A stretch of 64,000 bases of DNA from NCBI GenBank assembly GCA_035545855.1, contig DASZXK010000154.1:1-64000 (forward strand), read 5' to 3'. Positions within the stretch are counted from its first letter, which is position 1, and each line of letters begins with the position of its first letter. The position numbers and the translations under genes are program-made. The stretch comes from DASZVB01 sp035545855. GTDB lineage: Bacteria; Myxococcota_A; Polyangia; Polyangiales; Polyangiaceae. The notes under the pieces are model-generated. The model was not told the DNA's origin and ran no database searches. It worked only from the letters and a program-made list of their open reading frames with translations. This document shows positions 1-10,300 of the stretch, piece by piece.

Positions 1-1275
1 TGGCGGCGCGGCCTTCGGCGGCTCGGGCGACGGCGTGGGCGCCGCTGCGGGCGGCGCAGGCGCCGCGGGAATCGCCGCGGACTCGCCGGGAGGAGTCCCG
101 CCACTGCGGCTCTTCACGACGAAGAAGGCGGAGCCGGCGACCGTCGCGGCGAGGACCAGCACGGCGGCGATGAGCAGGACGGGGGGCTTGCCGCGCTTGG
201 TCGGCGGCGTCGTGTCCATGCGATCGCGGGGGCGATCGAACGAGGGCGGGGGAGCGGCGGCGATGGGCGCCTCGACCATGGGCGCGCTCAGCAGCGCGGC
301 GCTCGAGTCCATTCCCGGTAGCGCGCCGCCCGCGCTCATCCCGAGGATGTCGGCGGCCGTCGGCGGCGCCGCGGCGACCATGCGCGGCGGCGCGCTCGCC
401 GGTCCGCTCGGAGCGCCCGCCTTCAGCGCGTTCAGCGAGAAGAGGACGGAGCTCTCGTTGCGCGCGCCCGTCGGCTTCTCCTCGTACTGCTGAAGTGGCA
501 TCGAGGAGCTGGCGAGGAGCTCTTCCTCGCCGCGGGGCGGCGGCGCCTCGCTCCCGAAGAGGTCCGTGCGCTGCCGGCTCTCACGAACGCGCGCCGGGGC
601 CGCGCGAGCCGCGGGGCGGGCGGGCGGCGAGTACTCCACGCTGGCCGCCGGCGCTTCGTCCTCGTGATAGGCGGGCGGAGGAGGCGTGGGAGCGGCGTAG
701 GTCACCGGCGTCGGGACCGTCTTTGCCGCGAGCAACGCGCGCCGGGCGGCCTGACCCCCGGGAGGGCCCGCCGCCGCGCGCACCTGCGCCGGGCTCATCA
801 CGCGCGTCGCTTCCGACGTGTCGAACGCCGCGGGGCTCATCACTTTCGTCGCTTCCGACGATTCGATCGCTGCTCGGATCTCGGGAACCTGGTTGACCGG
901 CAGCCAGTCCGTCATGCCGTCTCGCCAGACGTAAGCGTCGTCGCCGATCTCACCGCTCCGGTACGCGGAGACGAGCTCGGCGTGACTCATCGTCCGCTGC
1001 TCGTTCTCGCTGAGATTGACCGTCCAGTCTTCGGGGCCGGGCTCGCGCCACTCCGGACCGCCGGCGCTCATCACGCGCGTCGACTCGTCCCGATCCTCGC
1101 TGTACGCGGCAGGCTCGAACGTCGGCGAGTAGACCCGGGTTGCGTCGTCGAGCGCCACGCCGTCCACGACGATCCCCTCGCCGCAGGTCTTGCAGCGGAC
1201 TCGGACGCGCCGTCCACGGACTTTGTCGTCCGAGATGTTGTAGGTGGCGCCGCACGACGGGCAGTCGACGATCAT
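1..1275 (-). CDS. GltJ/AgmX-like zinc-ribbon, GYF-domain membrane protein (C-terminus off the left edge)
   Basis: The ATG is at 1275 and the frame stays open to base 1, giving 425 codons with no stop, so the C-terminus lies outside the window. Residues 1-40 form an MJ0042-type zinc ribbon with Cys pairs C5/C8 and C28/C31. Residues about 84-135 resemble a GYF_2 domain (W84, then an AYVWRDGMTDW stretch). A long Ala/Pro-rich linker follows, then one membrane segment near residues 362-383 and another Ala/Pro-rich stretch. This order matches the myxobacterial gliding-machinery protein GltJ (AgmX), whose zinc-ribbon and GYF domains are cytoplasmic and whose C-terminus is periplasmic with a TonB-like end. 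Many myxobacterial proteins share the N-terminal half, so the motility role is an inference. The linker carries recurring (A/S)T(R/K)VMS(P) motifs that could be kinase targets. Confidence 0.8.
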   Translation of the reverse strand, partial: MIVDCPSCGATYNISDDKVRGRRVRVRCKTCGEGIVVDGVALDDATRVYSPTFEPAAYSEDRDESTRVMSAGGPEWREPGPEDWTVNLSENEQRTMSHAELVSAYRSGEIGDDAYVWRDGMTDWLPVNQVPEIRAAIESSEATKVMSPAAFDTSEATRVMSPAQVRAAAGPPGGQAARRALLAAKTVPTPVTYAAPTPPPPAYHEDEAPAASVEYSPPARPAARAAPARVRESRQRTDLFGSEAPPPRGEEELLASSSMPLQQYEEKPTGARNESSVLFSLNALKAGAPSGPASAPPRMVAAAPPTAADILGMSAGGALPGMDSSAALLSAPMVEAPIAAAPPPSFDRPRDRMDTTPPTKRGKPPVLLIAAVLVLAATVAGSAFFVVKSRSGGTPPGESAAIPAAPAPPAAAPTPSPEPPKAAPP

Positions 1276-1381
1276 GGCTAGCGTTCGAAACTTCCCGGAG
1301 ACTACCGCATTTTCGTGGCGACTCCTTCCGGAAGCTCCTCTTTCATAAGGGCTTTCGGGAGCCGCGCCGGTAAACGCTCGG

Positions 1382-2746
1382 TCAGTTCATCGGGACGAGG
1401 AGCGCGCCGTCCTTCCCGCAGAACTTGGACTCCGGTCCGAACTCGGTCCCGCACACGGGGCAGATCGTTCGCGGGGGAGCCTTCGGTTCCGGGGGTTTCT
1501 GCACGGCAGGCGCGGCCGACGCCGGGGCGCCCTCCGAGCGCTGGGTGGGCGGCGGGGTCTCCGCCCTTCGTTCCGCCTTGGCCTTTCCCTTCGCCCGCCG
1601 GTCGCGCTCGATTTCCGCGAGTTTCGCCTGGGCTTTTCGGCTCCGGATCACGACGAAGACGGACGCGCCGACCAGGAGGAGCGCGAGGCCCCCGACGCCG
1701 GCGACGAACACCTGTTTCCGTCCGCTCGCGCGGTCCTCGGCCACGGCGGAGCCGGCGCCGATGGACTGCGACGCGATCGCCACCGTCGCCGCTTCGTCCA
1801 CCTCACCGGCGGCGTTGAACGCGCCGCTCCGGAGCAGTGCGTCGTACCGGTCGGTCGACGCGATCTCCACCGTGACGCCGGCGGACCGGCCCCCGACCGA
1901 GGCCGTCAGGTGGATCTCGCCTTCCGTCGCGTTCGCGTGGACGGAGACGGTGCCCGCCTGGGACACCTCGCCGAACTCGCCGCCGGACTCGACCGTCCAC
2001 GTCGGCTTCGCGCCGACGAGGCACCCGGCGGCGTCCGTGACGATCGCGCGGAAGGTGAATTCCTCTCCCGCGCGCACGAGCTTCTTCACGGGGCGAACCT
2101 CGAGGCGCGCCGGCGCGCCGGGGTTCGCGCATCGCGGTGAGGCGGGTTCCGGTTTCTTCGGTGCCGCCGCCGTCGCCGACGGCGCGGGAGCCGCGGGGAC
2201 GTTCTCGGGTGTGCCCGCGCGCTGGACGAGCGAGTACGTCCGGTAGCGTCCGACGCTCGCCGTGCAGTTCTGGTTGCCGATGACGAACTGGTACTGGCCG
2301 GCCTCGTAGAAGGAGATGCTGTCGTCCGTCGCGGTCAGCGACGTGGAGAGGGCGGCCTGCCTGGGATCCGACGGCGCGGTCCGGCACGTCGTCTTCCAGC
2401 TGCGCGCGGACGCCGAGTGACCCGTGCGCTGGATGCCGGGGTACTGCTCCCAGCACTGCGTCGTGGAGTACGTGCGCCCGCCGCCGGTGATGACCAGATC
2501 CGTTCCCGCCTGCTGGATGAGAACGGACGTTGCGGCCTCGCCGCCGCCGGATGGCCTCGGTCCGCACGCGTCGCCCCAGTCCCCGACGACCCACCGGACG
2601 GTGAGCGGGCCCGCCGACCAGCGACCCTCGAGCGTGGGCGGCGCCGGCGCCGTACCGTCCGCGAGCGCGGAGCCCGAAGCGAACACGCCCGCCGCGAACG
2701 CGGTGAGCGCGAGCACGGTGACGAGGGCGCGACGAAGCGTGAGCAC
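1382..2746 (-). CDS. Secreted/membrane protein with signal peptide, Ig-like region, TM helix and C-terminal zinc ribbon
   Basis: The protein has 454 residues. Residues 1-29 are a clear Sec signal peptide with cleavage after ALA. A beta-rich region of about 60-190 is followed by a segment near 205-300 that reads like a bacterial Ig-like (Big2-type) domain. A single membrane helix lies at about 346-367. After it comes a Lys/Arg/Ala-rich charged stretch and then a short C-terminal zinc-ribbon-like motif with C429, C432 and C443; the fourth ligand position is D446 rather than Cys. This topology would put the N-terminal part outside the membrane and the ribbon in the cytoplasm. It is transcribed divergently from the OmpA-like gene at 2880. 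Specific function is unknown. Confidence 0.8.
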   Translation of the reverse strand: MLTLRRALVTVLALTAFAAGVFASGSALADGTAPAPPTLEGRWSAGPLTVRWVVGDWGDACGPRPSGGGEAATSVLIQQAGTDLVITGGGRTYSTTQCWEQYPGIQRTGHSASARSWKTTCRTAPSDPRQAALSTSLTATDDSISFYEAGQYQFVIGNQNCTASVGRYRTYSLVQRAGTPENVPAAPAPSATAAAPKKPEPASPRCANPGAPARLEVRPVKKLVRAGEEFTFRAIVTDAAGCLVGAKPTWTVESGGEFGEVSQAGTVSVHANATEGEIHLTASVGGRSAGVTVEIASTDRYDALLRSGAFNAAGEVDEAATVAIASQSIGAGSAVAEDRASGRKQVFVAGVGGLALLLVGASVFVVIRSRKAQAKLAEIERDRRAKGKAKAERRAETPPPTQRSEGAPASAAPAVQKPPEPKAPPRTICPVCGTEFGPESKFCGKDGALLVPMN

Positions 2747-2792
2747 GGCGAGAGCGCGCGCGAGACTACCAGAGCCGAGCCGGTAACTCGCG

Positions 2793-2822
2793 TTGACACC
2801 CGAAATTGGTGGGTGATAGGGT
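2793..2822 (+). promoter_or_regulatory. Sigma-70-type promoter for the OmpA/TSP3 gene
   Basis: TTGACA at 2793-2798 matches the -35 consensus exactly. After an 18-bp spacer, TAGGGT at 2817-2822 keeps the T, A and final T of a -10 box. The predicted start is near 2830, which leaves a leader of about 50 bases before the ATG at 2880. The site lies in the 133-bp gap between two divergent genes. It was identified by eye only. Confidence 0.55.
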
Positions 2823-2879
2823 CCGAGGCTCCATAAGGCCGAAATTTTCGCGGGATTTCGTTACCGGGAGATCATTTTG

Positions 2880-4979
2880 ATGGCGAGCAAGAGGGGACGT
2901 CGTTCGAGAGCCCGTGCCGCCGCCTACGGTCTGGTCGGTGGCTCCTTGGTCCTCGGCTCCGCGGCCAGCGCGCAGCCGCTCCCGAACTACGACTACCGCG
3001 CTCCGAGCGGGGCCGGGAACGAGGGTGCGGACACGCACCTGTTCCGTCCGGCCGTCGACTCGAAGGGTTTCTTCTCCGTCAACGGGTCGGACATCCTCGG
3101 CGCGAACGACGTGAGCTTCGGCCTCGTGCTGGACTACGGCCGGAACATTCTCCGGACCGCGAACAGCACGACCCCGAACACCACGGTCCCGCGCCTCGAT
3201 CCGAACACCGACGAGCCGATCCCGGGAGTCCGGGACCCCGCGACCTGTACCCCGGACAACTGCGAGTTCGTCGGCGGCGCCCCGGCGAGCGGCTCCGGCG
3301 TGAAGGCCCTCGTCCGGGACTCCTTCCAGGGCACCTTTCAGTTCAACTACGGCATCGCGAATCGCGCCGTCGTCGGCGTGAACATTCCCGTCATCCTGAT
3401 GTCGGGGGATCCCACCTTCGACGTGGGCCGCACCGGGCAGACGTACAACGTGGGCCGTCTGGACCAGCAGGGCCTCAGCACCGCCGCGATCCACGGCAAG
3501 GTCCGCTTCACCCGCGTGGAGAAGGGCATCGGCCTCGCGGGTCTCGTCCAGGTGGGCATCCCCATCGGGAACGCACCGCAAGATCTCGGGGCCGATCCCG
3601 GAGCCTGGTTCTGGCCGCAGCTCATCGCGGAGAAGCGCTTCGGAGCCACCGGTCGTCTGAAGCTCGGCGTGAACGTCGGCTACCGCGCCCACACCGGGAA
3701 GAACGCGCGGTTCGAGCTGGATCACTTCGGCCGTAAGCAGCTCAAGGAAGGGATCTTCGACTACTCGAACCTCGGCACCTTCCAGGCCGGCCTCGCCTGG
3801 CGCGCGATAGACGCGCTCGATCTCGTCGCCGAGACGTACGGCACCTACCAGGTCGGCGGCGCGTCGGACTCCGCACAGAAGTTTTCCGAAGAGGTCATCG
3901 GCGGCATCAAGCTCTTCGTCGAGCGGAACAGCTACTTCATGGCCGGGGCCGGCTCCCGCGCCTGGAGCACGGGTTTCGAGGCGGCCGATCTCCGCATGAT
4001 CCTCGGTTTCGTCTTCGAGCCCTCCATCGGCGATCGGGACGGCGACGGCTACAAGGACGACGAAGACCAGTGCCCGGACGATCCGGAGGACTTCGACTCC
4101 TTCAAGGACGAAGACGGCTGTCCCGATCCGGACAACGACAACGACGGCATCCTGGACGTCGACGACCGCTGCCCGAACGTCCCGGAGGACCACGACGGGG
4201 ACGAGGACGAAGACGGCTGCCCCGAGGGCTCCGATGGCGACCGAGACGGGGACGGCATCCTGGATTCGCACGACAAGTGCCCGGACGATCCGGAGGACCG
4301 GGACGGCTTCGAAGACAAGGACGGCTGCCCCGAGCCAGACAACGACAAAGACGGCATCCTGGACAAGGACGACCAGTGCCCGCTGGATCCGGAAGACAAG
4401 GACAAGTTCGAGGACGAGGACGGCTGCCCCGATCCGGACAACGACAAGGACCAGATCCTCGACACGGCCGACAAGTGCCCGAACGATCCCGAGACGTACA
4501 ACGGGTTCGAGGACGAGGACGGCTGCCCCGACAAGGGCAAGGTCGTCATCGAAGGGTCCGACATCCTCATCATGGACAAGGTGCTCTTCCAGACGGGCAG
4601 CGCCGAGATCCTCCCGGAGTCCTTCCCGATCATCGACGCCGTGGCGACGACGCTGAAGCACCACCCCGAGTTCAAGGTCGTGGAGGTCGCCGGTCACGCC
4701 GACGAGCGTTCGGACGACAACTTCAACCTGAAGCTCACGCAGGACCGCGCGCGGTCCGTCGTCGAGGCGATGGTCCAGCGCGGCGTCGAGCGCCCGCGGC
4801 TCGTCTCCCAAGGCTACGGCGAGTACTGCCCGGTCGACAAGGGTCACAACCCGGCGGCGTGGGACAAGAACCGCCGCGTCGAGTTCAAGGTCGTGAAGAC
4901 GGAAGACGGCATGAGCGGCGTGGATCGCGGCTGCGATGCCGCGCGCGCCAAGGGCGTCTTCCCGCCGAACGTGCAGTGA
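2880..4979 (+). CDS. OmpA-family outer membrane protein with thrombospondin type 3 repeats
   Basis: The protein has 699 residues from ATG 2880. A TTG codon precedes it directly, but GGGAG at about 2866-2870 spaces better to the ATG. Residues 1-31 form a signal peptide ending in ASA. Residues about 40-380 look like a transmembrane beta-barrel. Residues about 383-550 are calcium-binding type 3 repeats made of DxDxDGxxD loops alternating with a CP...DPED...DGCPD pattern. Residues about 560-690 are an OmpA C-terminal peptidoglycan-binding domain with the GHAD and NRRVEF motifs. This is the usual layout of delta-proteobacterial OmpA/TSP3 proteins that anchor the outer membrane to peptidoglycan. 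Asp/Glu-rich coding makes the opposite strand open over most of its length, but that reading is a shadow. Confidence 0.93.
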   Translation: MASKRGRRSRARAAAYGLVGGSLVLGSAASAQPLPNYDYRAPSGAGNEGADTHLFRPAVDSKGFFSVNGSDILGANDVSFGLVLDYGRNILRTANSTTPNTTVPRLDPNTDEPIPGVRDPATCTPDNCEFVGGAPASGSGVKALVRDSFQGTFQFNYGIANRAVVGVNIPVILMSGDPTFDVGRTGQTYNVGRLDQQGLSTAAIHGKVRFTRVEKGIGLAGLVQVGIPIGNAPQDLGADPGAWFWPQLIAEKRFGATGRLKLGVNVGYRAHTGKNARFELDHFGRKQLKEGIFDYSNLGTFQAGLAWRAIDALDLVAETYGTYQVGGASDSAQKFSEEVIGGIKLFVERNSYFMAGAGSRAWSTGFEAADLRMILGFVFEPSIGDRDGDGYKDDEDQCPDDPEDFDSFKDEDGCPDPDNDNDGILDVDDRCPNVPEDHDGDEDEDGCPEGSDGDRDGDGILDSHDKCPDDPEDRDGFEDKDGCPEPDNDKDGILDKDDQCPLDPEDKDKFEDEDGCPDPDNDKDQILDTADKCPNDPETYNGFEDEDGCPDKGKVVIEGSDILIMDKVLFQTGSAEILPESFPIIDAVATTLKHHPEFKVVEVAGHADERSDDNFNLKLTQDRARSVVEAMVQRGVERPRLVSQGYGEYCPVDKGHNPAAWDKNRRVEFKVVKTEDGMSGVDRGCDAARAKGVFPPNVQ

Positions 4980-5020
4980 CGAGGGACGCTCCCGCCCGGG
5001 AGACGTGCTAAGTCGCGGCC

Positions 5021-5884
5021 ATGCCGAGGGTTCCCCGTGTCGCGTACCTGAAGGGGCGCGTCGTCCCGTTCTCGGAGGCGTCCGTGCCGCTCGACGACCG
5101 GGGGCTCACGTTCTCCGAGAGCCTGTACGAGGTCGTGCCGCTCACCGGCGGCGCCGCTCGCCTCCTCTCCGAGCACGTCGCGCGAATGGAAGCGGCCGCG
5201 GAGGAACTCGGGCTCCTGGCCGGCGTCCCGTCCGTGCCGGAATGGGAGCGGTTCGTGGCCGAGCTCGTCCTCGGCGAGGGCATTCAGGACGGCCTCGTCT
5301 ATGCCCAGCTCACCGCGGGAGGCGCCCCGCGGGAGTTCGTTCCGGCGGCGATGCCGTCACCGACGTTCTTCGCGTACCTGCTCGAGGCGAAGTACCCGCG
5401 GGACGCGGACGTCGAGCGGGGCATCTCCGCCATCACCTTCCCGGAGTCCCGCTGGGCCCGGCGGGATCTGAAGACGACGATGCTCCTCCCCGCGGTGCTC
5501 GCGAAGCGGGAGGCGAAGCGACGGAACGCGGCCGAGGCCGTGTTCGTCGGCCCGGACGGTACCGTCTACGAGGGCGCGTCGAGCAACGTGCTCCTCGTCG
5601 AGGGGCGGTCGCTCGTGACGCCCGCGCAGTCGTCGCACCTGCTCCCGGGCACGATGCGGCCCCTCGTCGGAGAGGCAGCCCGCGCGATGGGGCTCGCCGT
5701 GAAGGAGGAGCGGGTCTCCGTCGACCGGCTCCGTGCCGCGGACGAGGTCATGATCTCCTCGACGACCCAGCTCGCGATGGCCGTCGTGTCCCTGGACGAT
5801 CGGTCCGTGGGCGCCGGACGGGGGGGCCCGATCACGCGGGAGCTCGCACGGCGGATTCGCGCCCGCTTCGAGCTGCCGGACTGA
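5021..5884 (+). CDS. Class IV PLP-dependent aminotransferase (D-amino acid or branched-chain type)
   Basis: The protein has 287 residues, a normal length for fold-type IV aminotransferases. The start MPRVPRVAYLKGRVVPFSEA resembles D-alanine transaminase. The PLP lysine is K151 in RDLKTT, and E184 in VYEGASSN is the cofactor-contacting Glu. The region near 186-192 (ASSNVLLV) and the late SSTTQLAMAV segment match the family. It would transfer an amino group between an amino acid and a 2-oxo acid. Candidates are D-amino acid transaminase, branched-chain aminotransferase and aminodeoxychorismate lyase; the N-terminus leans toward the first. It begins 41 bp after the OmpA-like gene and could share its transcript, with no evident functional link. 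Confidence 0.88.
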   Translation: MPRVPRVAYLKGRVVPFSEASVPLDDRGLTFSESLYEVVPLTGGAARLLSEHVARMEAAAEELGLLAGVPSVPEWERFVAELVLGEGIQDGLVYAQLTAGGAPREFVPAAMPSPTFFAYLLEAKYPRDADVERGISAITFPESRWARRDLKTTMLLPAVLAKREAKRRNAAEAVFVGPDGTVYEGASSNVLLVEGRSLVTPAQSSHLLPGTMRPLVGEAARAMGLAVKEERVSVDRLRAADEVMISSTTQLAMAVVSLDDRSVGAGRGGPITRELARRIRARFELPD

Positions 5885-5950
5885 ACCCGCGGGGGCTCGG
5901 ACGAGTGCTCCGTGGGCTTCGGTGCGGGGCCCTCGCGGCGTGAGCGCGGG

Positions 5951-6196
5951 TCAGGCCTCGGACGTTTCGTCGTGCTGGGTGATCGCTTCGACGAAGCGGT
6001 CTTCCAGGTACGCTCGCCACGTCTCTTCGGCCATCGGCGGAACGGACTCCACCGAGCCCTTCTGATCTCGGACGTGCCAGCCGCGGCGGGAGGGCTCCAC
6101 CTTCAGCCGGTACTTCTGCCCGAGCCCGTGCTCGGTACGGACCTCGGTCACGATGTGCTCGGCTTCACTCGGCGCGATCGGAGGTTTTTCGGCCAT
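5951..6196 (-). CDS. Small conserved protein of unknown function (81 aa)
   Basis: This gene encodes an 81-residue acidic, soluble protein with a regular beta-rich pattern (QKYRLKVEPSRRGWHVRDQK) and a helical C-terminus. It has no signal peptide, Cys pairs or catalytic motif that I recognise. Codon use (G/C in third positions) and a clean start and stop support a real gene. It converges on the aminotransferase gene with a 66-bp gap. Confidence 0.65.
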   Translation of the reverse strand: MAEKPPIAPSEAEHIVTEVRTEHGLGQKYRLKVEPSRRGWHVRDQKGSVESVPPMAEETWRAYLEDRFVEAITQHDETSEA

Positions 6197-6499
6197 CGTG
6201 CATCAGGATACCGCGTCCATCCGGAGCGTCCCAGTGTGCGGCGTGGGGCATTTTCTCGCGGTTTCGTCGCATCGCGTTCGACGCACTGCGTGCGCCGGAT
6301 CCCGGCCCGTGTGGGTTCCATGTGGAAGACCGCTGGTTCGACCAAATGGCCTGGCCCATTTCCAGCGGAGGCGTCGATCGCGGGGCTCGGGAAAAGAGCT
6401 CTTGTCCCACATCGATGCTCCGGAGGGGGCGGAGGCGGAAAATGCCCACTTTTGCCGCGCCACGCCGGTCCGCTACTGTGGAGAACGCTCTCGAACTCC
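6197..6499. other. Intergenic region of about 300 bases
   Basis: This stretch separates the starts of a minus gene (6196) and a plus gene (6500). Its composition is more mixed than the flanking genes and no frame shows convincing codon bias. It presumably holds both promoters, but I found no clear -35/-10 pair or hairpin terminator. Confidence 0.4.
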
Positions 6500-7297
6500 A
6501 TGGCGGCGATCGGCGGTTCGTACGGCACGTTCGGATGGATAGTGCTCTCCACGGCGGATCCTGCCGCTGCGGTGCGCTTCTACCGGCGCGCGTTCGGATG
6601 GCAGGAAGCGGAAGCCGGCGGGCTCCTGCTGATGCTCGCGGGCGCGAAGCCCGTCGCGGCCGTGATGGACTACCGGCAAAATGATCGGATCCAGCGCGAG
6701 CCGCAGAACTGGCTCCCGATGGTTCGCGTCCGTGACGTGGACGAGTCCATCGTCAAGGTCGAGTCGCTCGGGGGCTCCGTGATCGTCCCGATTCAGGACG
6801 TGGGCGTCGGCCGCGCCGCCGCCGTCCGCGGAGTGACGGGAGAGGCGATCGGCCTCTGGGAGACCCCGGGCCCCCTCGGCGGTGAGCCCATCTTGATGGA
6901 CCCCGGGATCTGTCCCTGGTTCGAGCTCGTGACGCCCGATCCGGAGCGCGCGATCCCGTTCTACAAGGCCCTCTTCGGCTGGCGAATCGCGGACGAGGGC
7001 GGCTACACGTTCATCGGCAACGACGAAGGACAGTTCGGCGGCATCGTGAAGCTCGCCGGCGACTGGGAGGACTACGCGTTCCACGCCGCCATCGGTCGGG
7101 CGCGTGGCGAGAAACTCAGCGTGCCGCCGCACTGGATGATCTTCTTCGGTGTGGACGACTGCGACCACTTCACGGACCAGGTGGAGGCGCTCGGTGGTCA
7201 GGTGACGACGAGGCCGGAGCCGCTCCATACCGTCGGGACGTTCGCGGTGCTCCGTGATCCGCAAGGCGTGTACTTCTCGGTGCTGTCCAAGCGCTGA
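6500..7297 (+). CDS. VOC-family protein with two glyoxalase-like domains
   Basis: The ATG at 6500 gives 265 residues. Residues about 8-122 and 137-263 are two copies of the vicinal-oxygen-chelate fold. Each opens with the same logic: a strand, then DPxxAxxFYxxxFGW (TADPAAAVRFYRRAFGW and TPDPERAIPFYKALFGW). Paired domains of this kind are common in PF00903 proteins annotated as glyoxalase/bleomycin-resistance/dioxygenase-like; substrates vary widely and the metal ligands cannot be assigned by eye. The frame is open upstream to 5912, but codon bias and the family start support ATG 6500. It converges on the nirB fusion with a 12-bp gap. Confidence 0.88.
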   Translation: MAAIGGSYGTFGWIVLSTADPAAAVRFYRRAFGWQEAEAGGLLLMLAGAKPVAAVMDYRQNDRIQREPQNWLPMVRVRDVDESIVKVESLGGSVIVPIQDVGVGRAAAVRGVTGEAIGLWETPGPLGGEPILMDPGICPWFELVTPDPERAIPFYKALFGWRIADEGGYTFIGNDEGQFGGIVKLAGDWEDYAFHAAIGRARGEKLSVPPHWMIFFGVDDCDHFTDQVEALGGQVTTRPEPLHTVGTFAVLRDPQGVYFSVLSKR

Positions 7298-7309
7298 CCG
7301 AGCGCGGCG

Positions 7310-10300
7310 TCACTCGCCCGGCATGGGGCTCGACGCCTCTTCCGGGCGCCGCACGAGGCGGGACGGCGGCACGAGCTCGGTCCGCTCTTCCCGCGGGAGC
7401 TCGACCCACACCCAGCCGTCCCTCACCTGCACGGAGTAGGACTCGATGTCCGCGGCGTCGCCGGACAAGCAGCGGCCGTCCGCCAGGGAGAACGTCTTCT
7501 TGTGGAACGGGCAGGCGACCTTCGGCGTGCCCTTCTCGTCTCCGATGATGCCGCGGGCGAGCACCGGATCGCCGCGGTGCGGGCAGCGGTTCTGCACGGC
7601 GTACCACTCCCCGCGCGAGGAGAAGGCGAACACCGCGACCTCGAGCGAACCGTGGACGACCGCCATGCCGCCGTCCTTCGGGAAATCCGCCTCCTTGGCG
7701 ACGCGGACCCACTCTCGCGGCCCCGGACGTCGCGGCACGATCACCCCGTCCTGCGGCCAGTCCCGGGGACGCGACTGACCGCGTTCGGAGACCATCGGCA
7801 GGGTATCTTCGCGTCTCGTGCCGCTCGCGAATTCGCGGAAACGGGCGCGGCGGACCGGGTCCTTCACGAGGAGCTTCCACTCGCACTGGTAGCCGTCCAC
7901 GAGCGCCTGCATGTCGGCTTCGAGCGACGCGGCGATGCCGAGCGAGTCGCGGACGACGACGTCCTTCAGGTGCTCGATGCCGCCCTCGAGTTTCTCGAGC
8001 CACACGGACGTTCGCGTCAGGCGGTCCGCCGTCTGGATGTAGAACATCAGGAAGCGGTCGAGGTAGCGGATGGCCGTCGCTTCGTCGACGTCCTGGGCGA
8101 GGAGATCGGCGTGGCGCGGCTTCGCGCCGCCGTTGCCGCACACGAAGAGGTTCCAGCCCTTCTCCGTCGCGATGAGCCCGAAGTCCTTGCTCTGCGCTTC
8201 CGCGCACTCCCGCACGCACCCGCTGACGGCGCTCTTCAGCTTGTGCGGCGCGCGGATGCCCTTGTACCGCTCCTCGATCCGGATCGCGAAAGCCACCGAG
8301 TCTTGCACGCCGTAGCGGCACCACGTGCTTCCGACGCAGCTCTTCACGGTGCGCACGGCCTTTCCGTACGCGTGCCCGCTCTCGAACCCGGCATCCACGA
8401 GCGCTTCCCAGATGTCCGGAAGGTCCGAGAGCCTGGCGCCGAGGAGGTCGATGCGCTGTCCGCCCGTGATCTTGGTGTAGAGGGAGAACCGCTCCGCGAC
8501 GTCCCCGATCTTCCGCAATTTCTCCGGCGTGATCTCGCCGCCCGGGATGCGCGGAACGACCGAGTAGGTCCCGCCGCGCTGGATGTTCGCGAGGAACCGA
8601 TCGTTCGTGTCCTGGAGCGTCTCCTGGTCGAGGATGGGGTCGTTGTGGATGCTCGCGAGGATCGACGCGACCGCGGGCTTGCAGATCTCGCAACCGTTCC
8701 CCTTGCCGTGGCTCGCGAGCAGGGCGTCGAACGTCTTCACTCGCGTGACCTTGACGATCTGGAAGAGCTCGGCGCGCGTGAAGGCGAAGTGCTCGCAGAG
8801 CCGCGGCTTCTGTGCCTTCCCGAGTGCCTCGAGCTCCGCGCGGAGGACGTCGGCGACGAGCGGCGCGCACCCGCCGCACCCGCTCGTCGCTCGAGTGCAC
8901 CGCCTGAGATCCGCGACGGTGCTCGCTCCCTCGTCGCGGATGGCGGCGCAGAGCTCGTCCTTCGTGACGTCGTTGCAGGAGCAGACCTGCGCCGTGCCGG
9001 GGAGATCCGTTCCCGTGCTCGCGAGGCGTGTCCCGAGGAGGAGCTCCTCGGGAGCGGCGGAAAGCGGGCAGCCGCTCTTCGCGGCGTGGAGGAGCGCGCC
9101 GTACTGCGCCGCGTCCCCGACCAGCACGGCGCCGAGGAGCAGCTTGCCGTCCGCCGAGAGCGCCATCTTCTTGTAGACGCCGCGCACGAGGTCCGAAAAC
9201 ACGATCGCGCGACCGGAGAGCGCGTCGGCGAACGGGTCCCCGATGCTCGCGACGTCCACGCCGAGGAGCTTCAGCTTCGTGGAGGTGTCTCCTCCCGTGA
9301 AGGAACCGGTGCCGGAGACGAGGTGATCCGCGAGCGCCCGGGCCATTTCGCGGCCGGGGCCGGCGAGTCCGTAGATGACGCCCCGGTGGAGCGCACACTC
9401 GCCGATGGCGTAGACGTACGGATCGCTCGTCCGCAGCGTGTCGCCGACGACGATGCCGCCCCGCTCGCCGACCTCGATGCCCGAATCCCGGGCGAGCTCG
9501 TCTCGCGGGCGGATGCCGGCCGAGACGATGATCATGTCGACGTCGAGACGCGAGCCGTCCGCGAACCGGAGGCCCTGGGCGCGCTCCGTGCCGTGGACCC
9601 TCGCCGTCGCCTTGCCGAGGTGGACCGTGACGTCGAGCTCCGTGATCTTCCGGAGGAGCACGTCCGCGCCGCCCGCGTCGAGCTGGCGCGGCATGAGCCG
9701 CGGCGCGAACTCGACGACGTGGGTCTCGAGGCCGAGCTCCTTCACGGCCTTCGCCGCCTCGAGGCCGAGGAGGCCGCCCCCGATCACCGCCGCGCTCTTC
9801 GCGCCTCTCGAGTACGAAAGGAGCGCTTCCAGGTCCTGGATCGTCCGGTAGACGAACACTCCCGGCTTCTCCATGCCCGGAACGGGCGGGACGAACGGCG
9901 AGGAGCCCGTCGCGAGCACGAGCACGTCGTACGGCACGACGTCGTTGTCCGTCGTGACCACGACGCGACGCTGCCGGTCGATGCGCGCGACCTTCGTCGC
10001 GAGCCGGAGCCGTGCGCCGCGCTCCTCGTAAACGGCCGGATCGGCGAGCTCGAGATCCTTCGGATCGCGGGTGTCGAAGTAGCTCGTCAGACGCACGCGA
10101 TCGTACGCGGGTAGCGGCTCCTCGCCGATCACGGTGACGCGGTATTCGCCCGCGGAGTCGCCGTCGAAGAGGTTCTCGCAGAACGCGTGGCTGACGACTC
10201 CGTGCCCGACTACGACGAGCCGCTTCTTTCCCGACGGACGGTCGCTCCTCGGCTCGGACTTCGGCGTGACCGCGAAGAGCGCGCGCACGTCCTCCGGCTT

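Noticed and set aside
2766..4847. A 693-codon minus-strand frame with repeated hydrophobic segments
   Set aside because: It is the reverse of the Asp-rich type 3 repeats of the OmpA-like gene; GAC/GAT codons read as Val/Ile on the other strand and mimic membrane helices.
5912..6499. Upstream extension of the VOC gene frame
   Set aside because: Codon bias and the family N-terminus begin at ATG 6500, and the extension overlaps a better minus-strand gene.
7280..7310. GCGCT-GACCG-AGCGC hairpin at the VOC/nirB junction as a terminator
   Set aside because: Short stem, overlaps the stop codon and has no T-tract.
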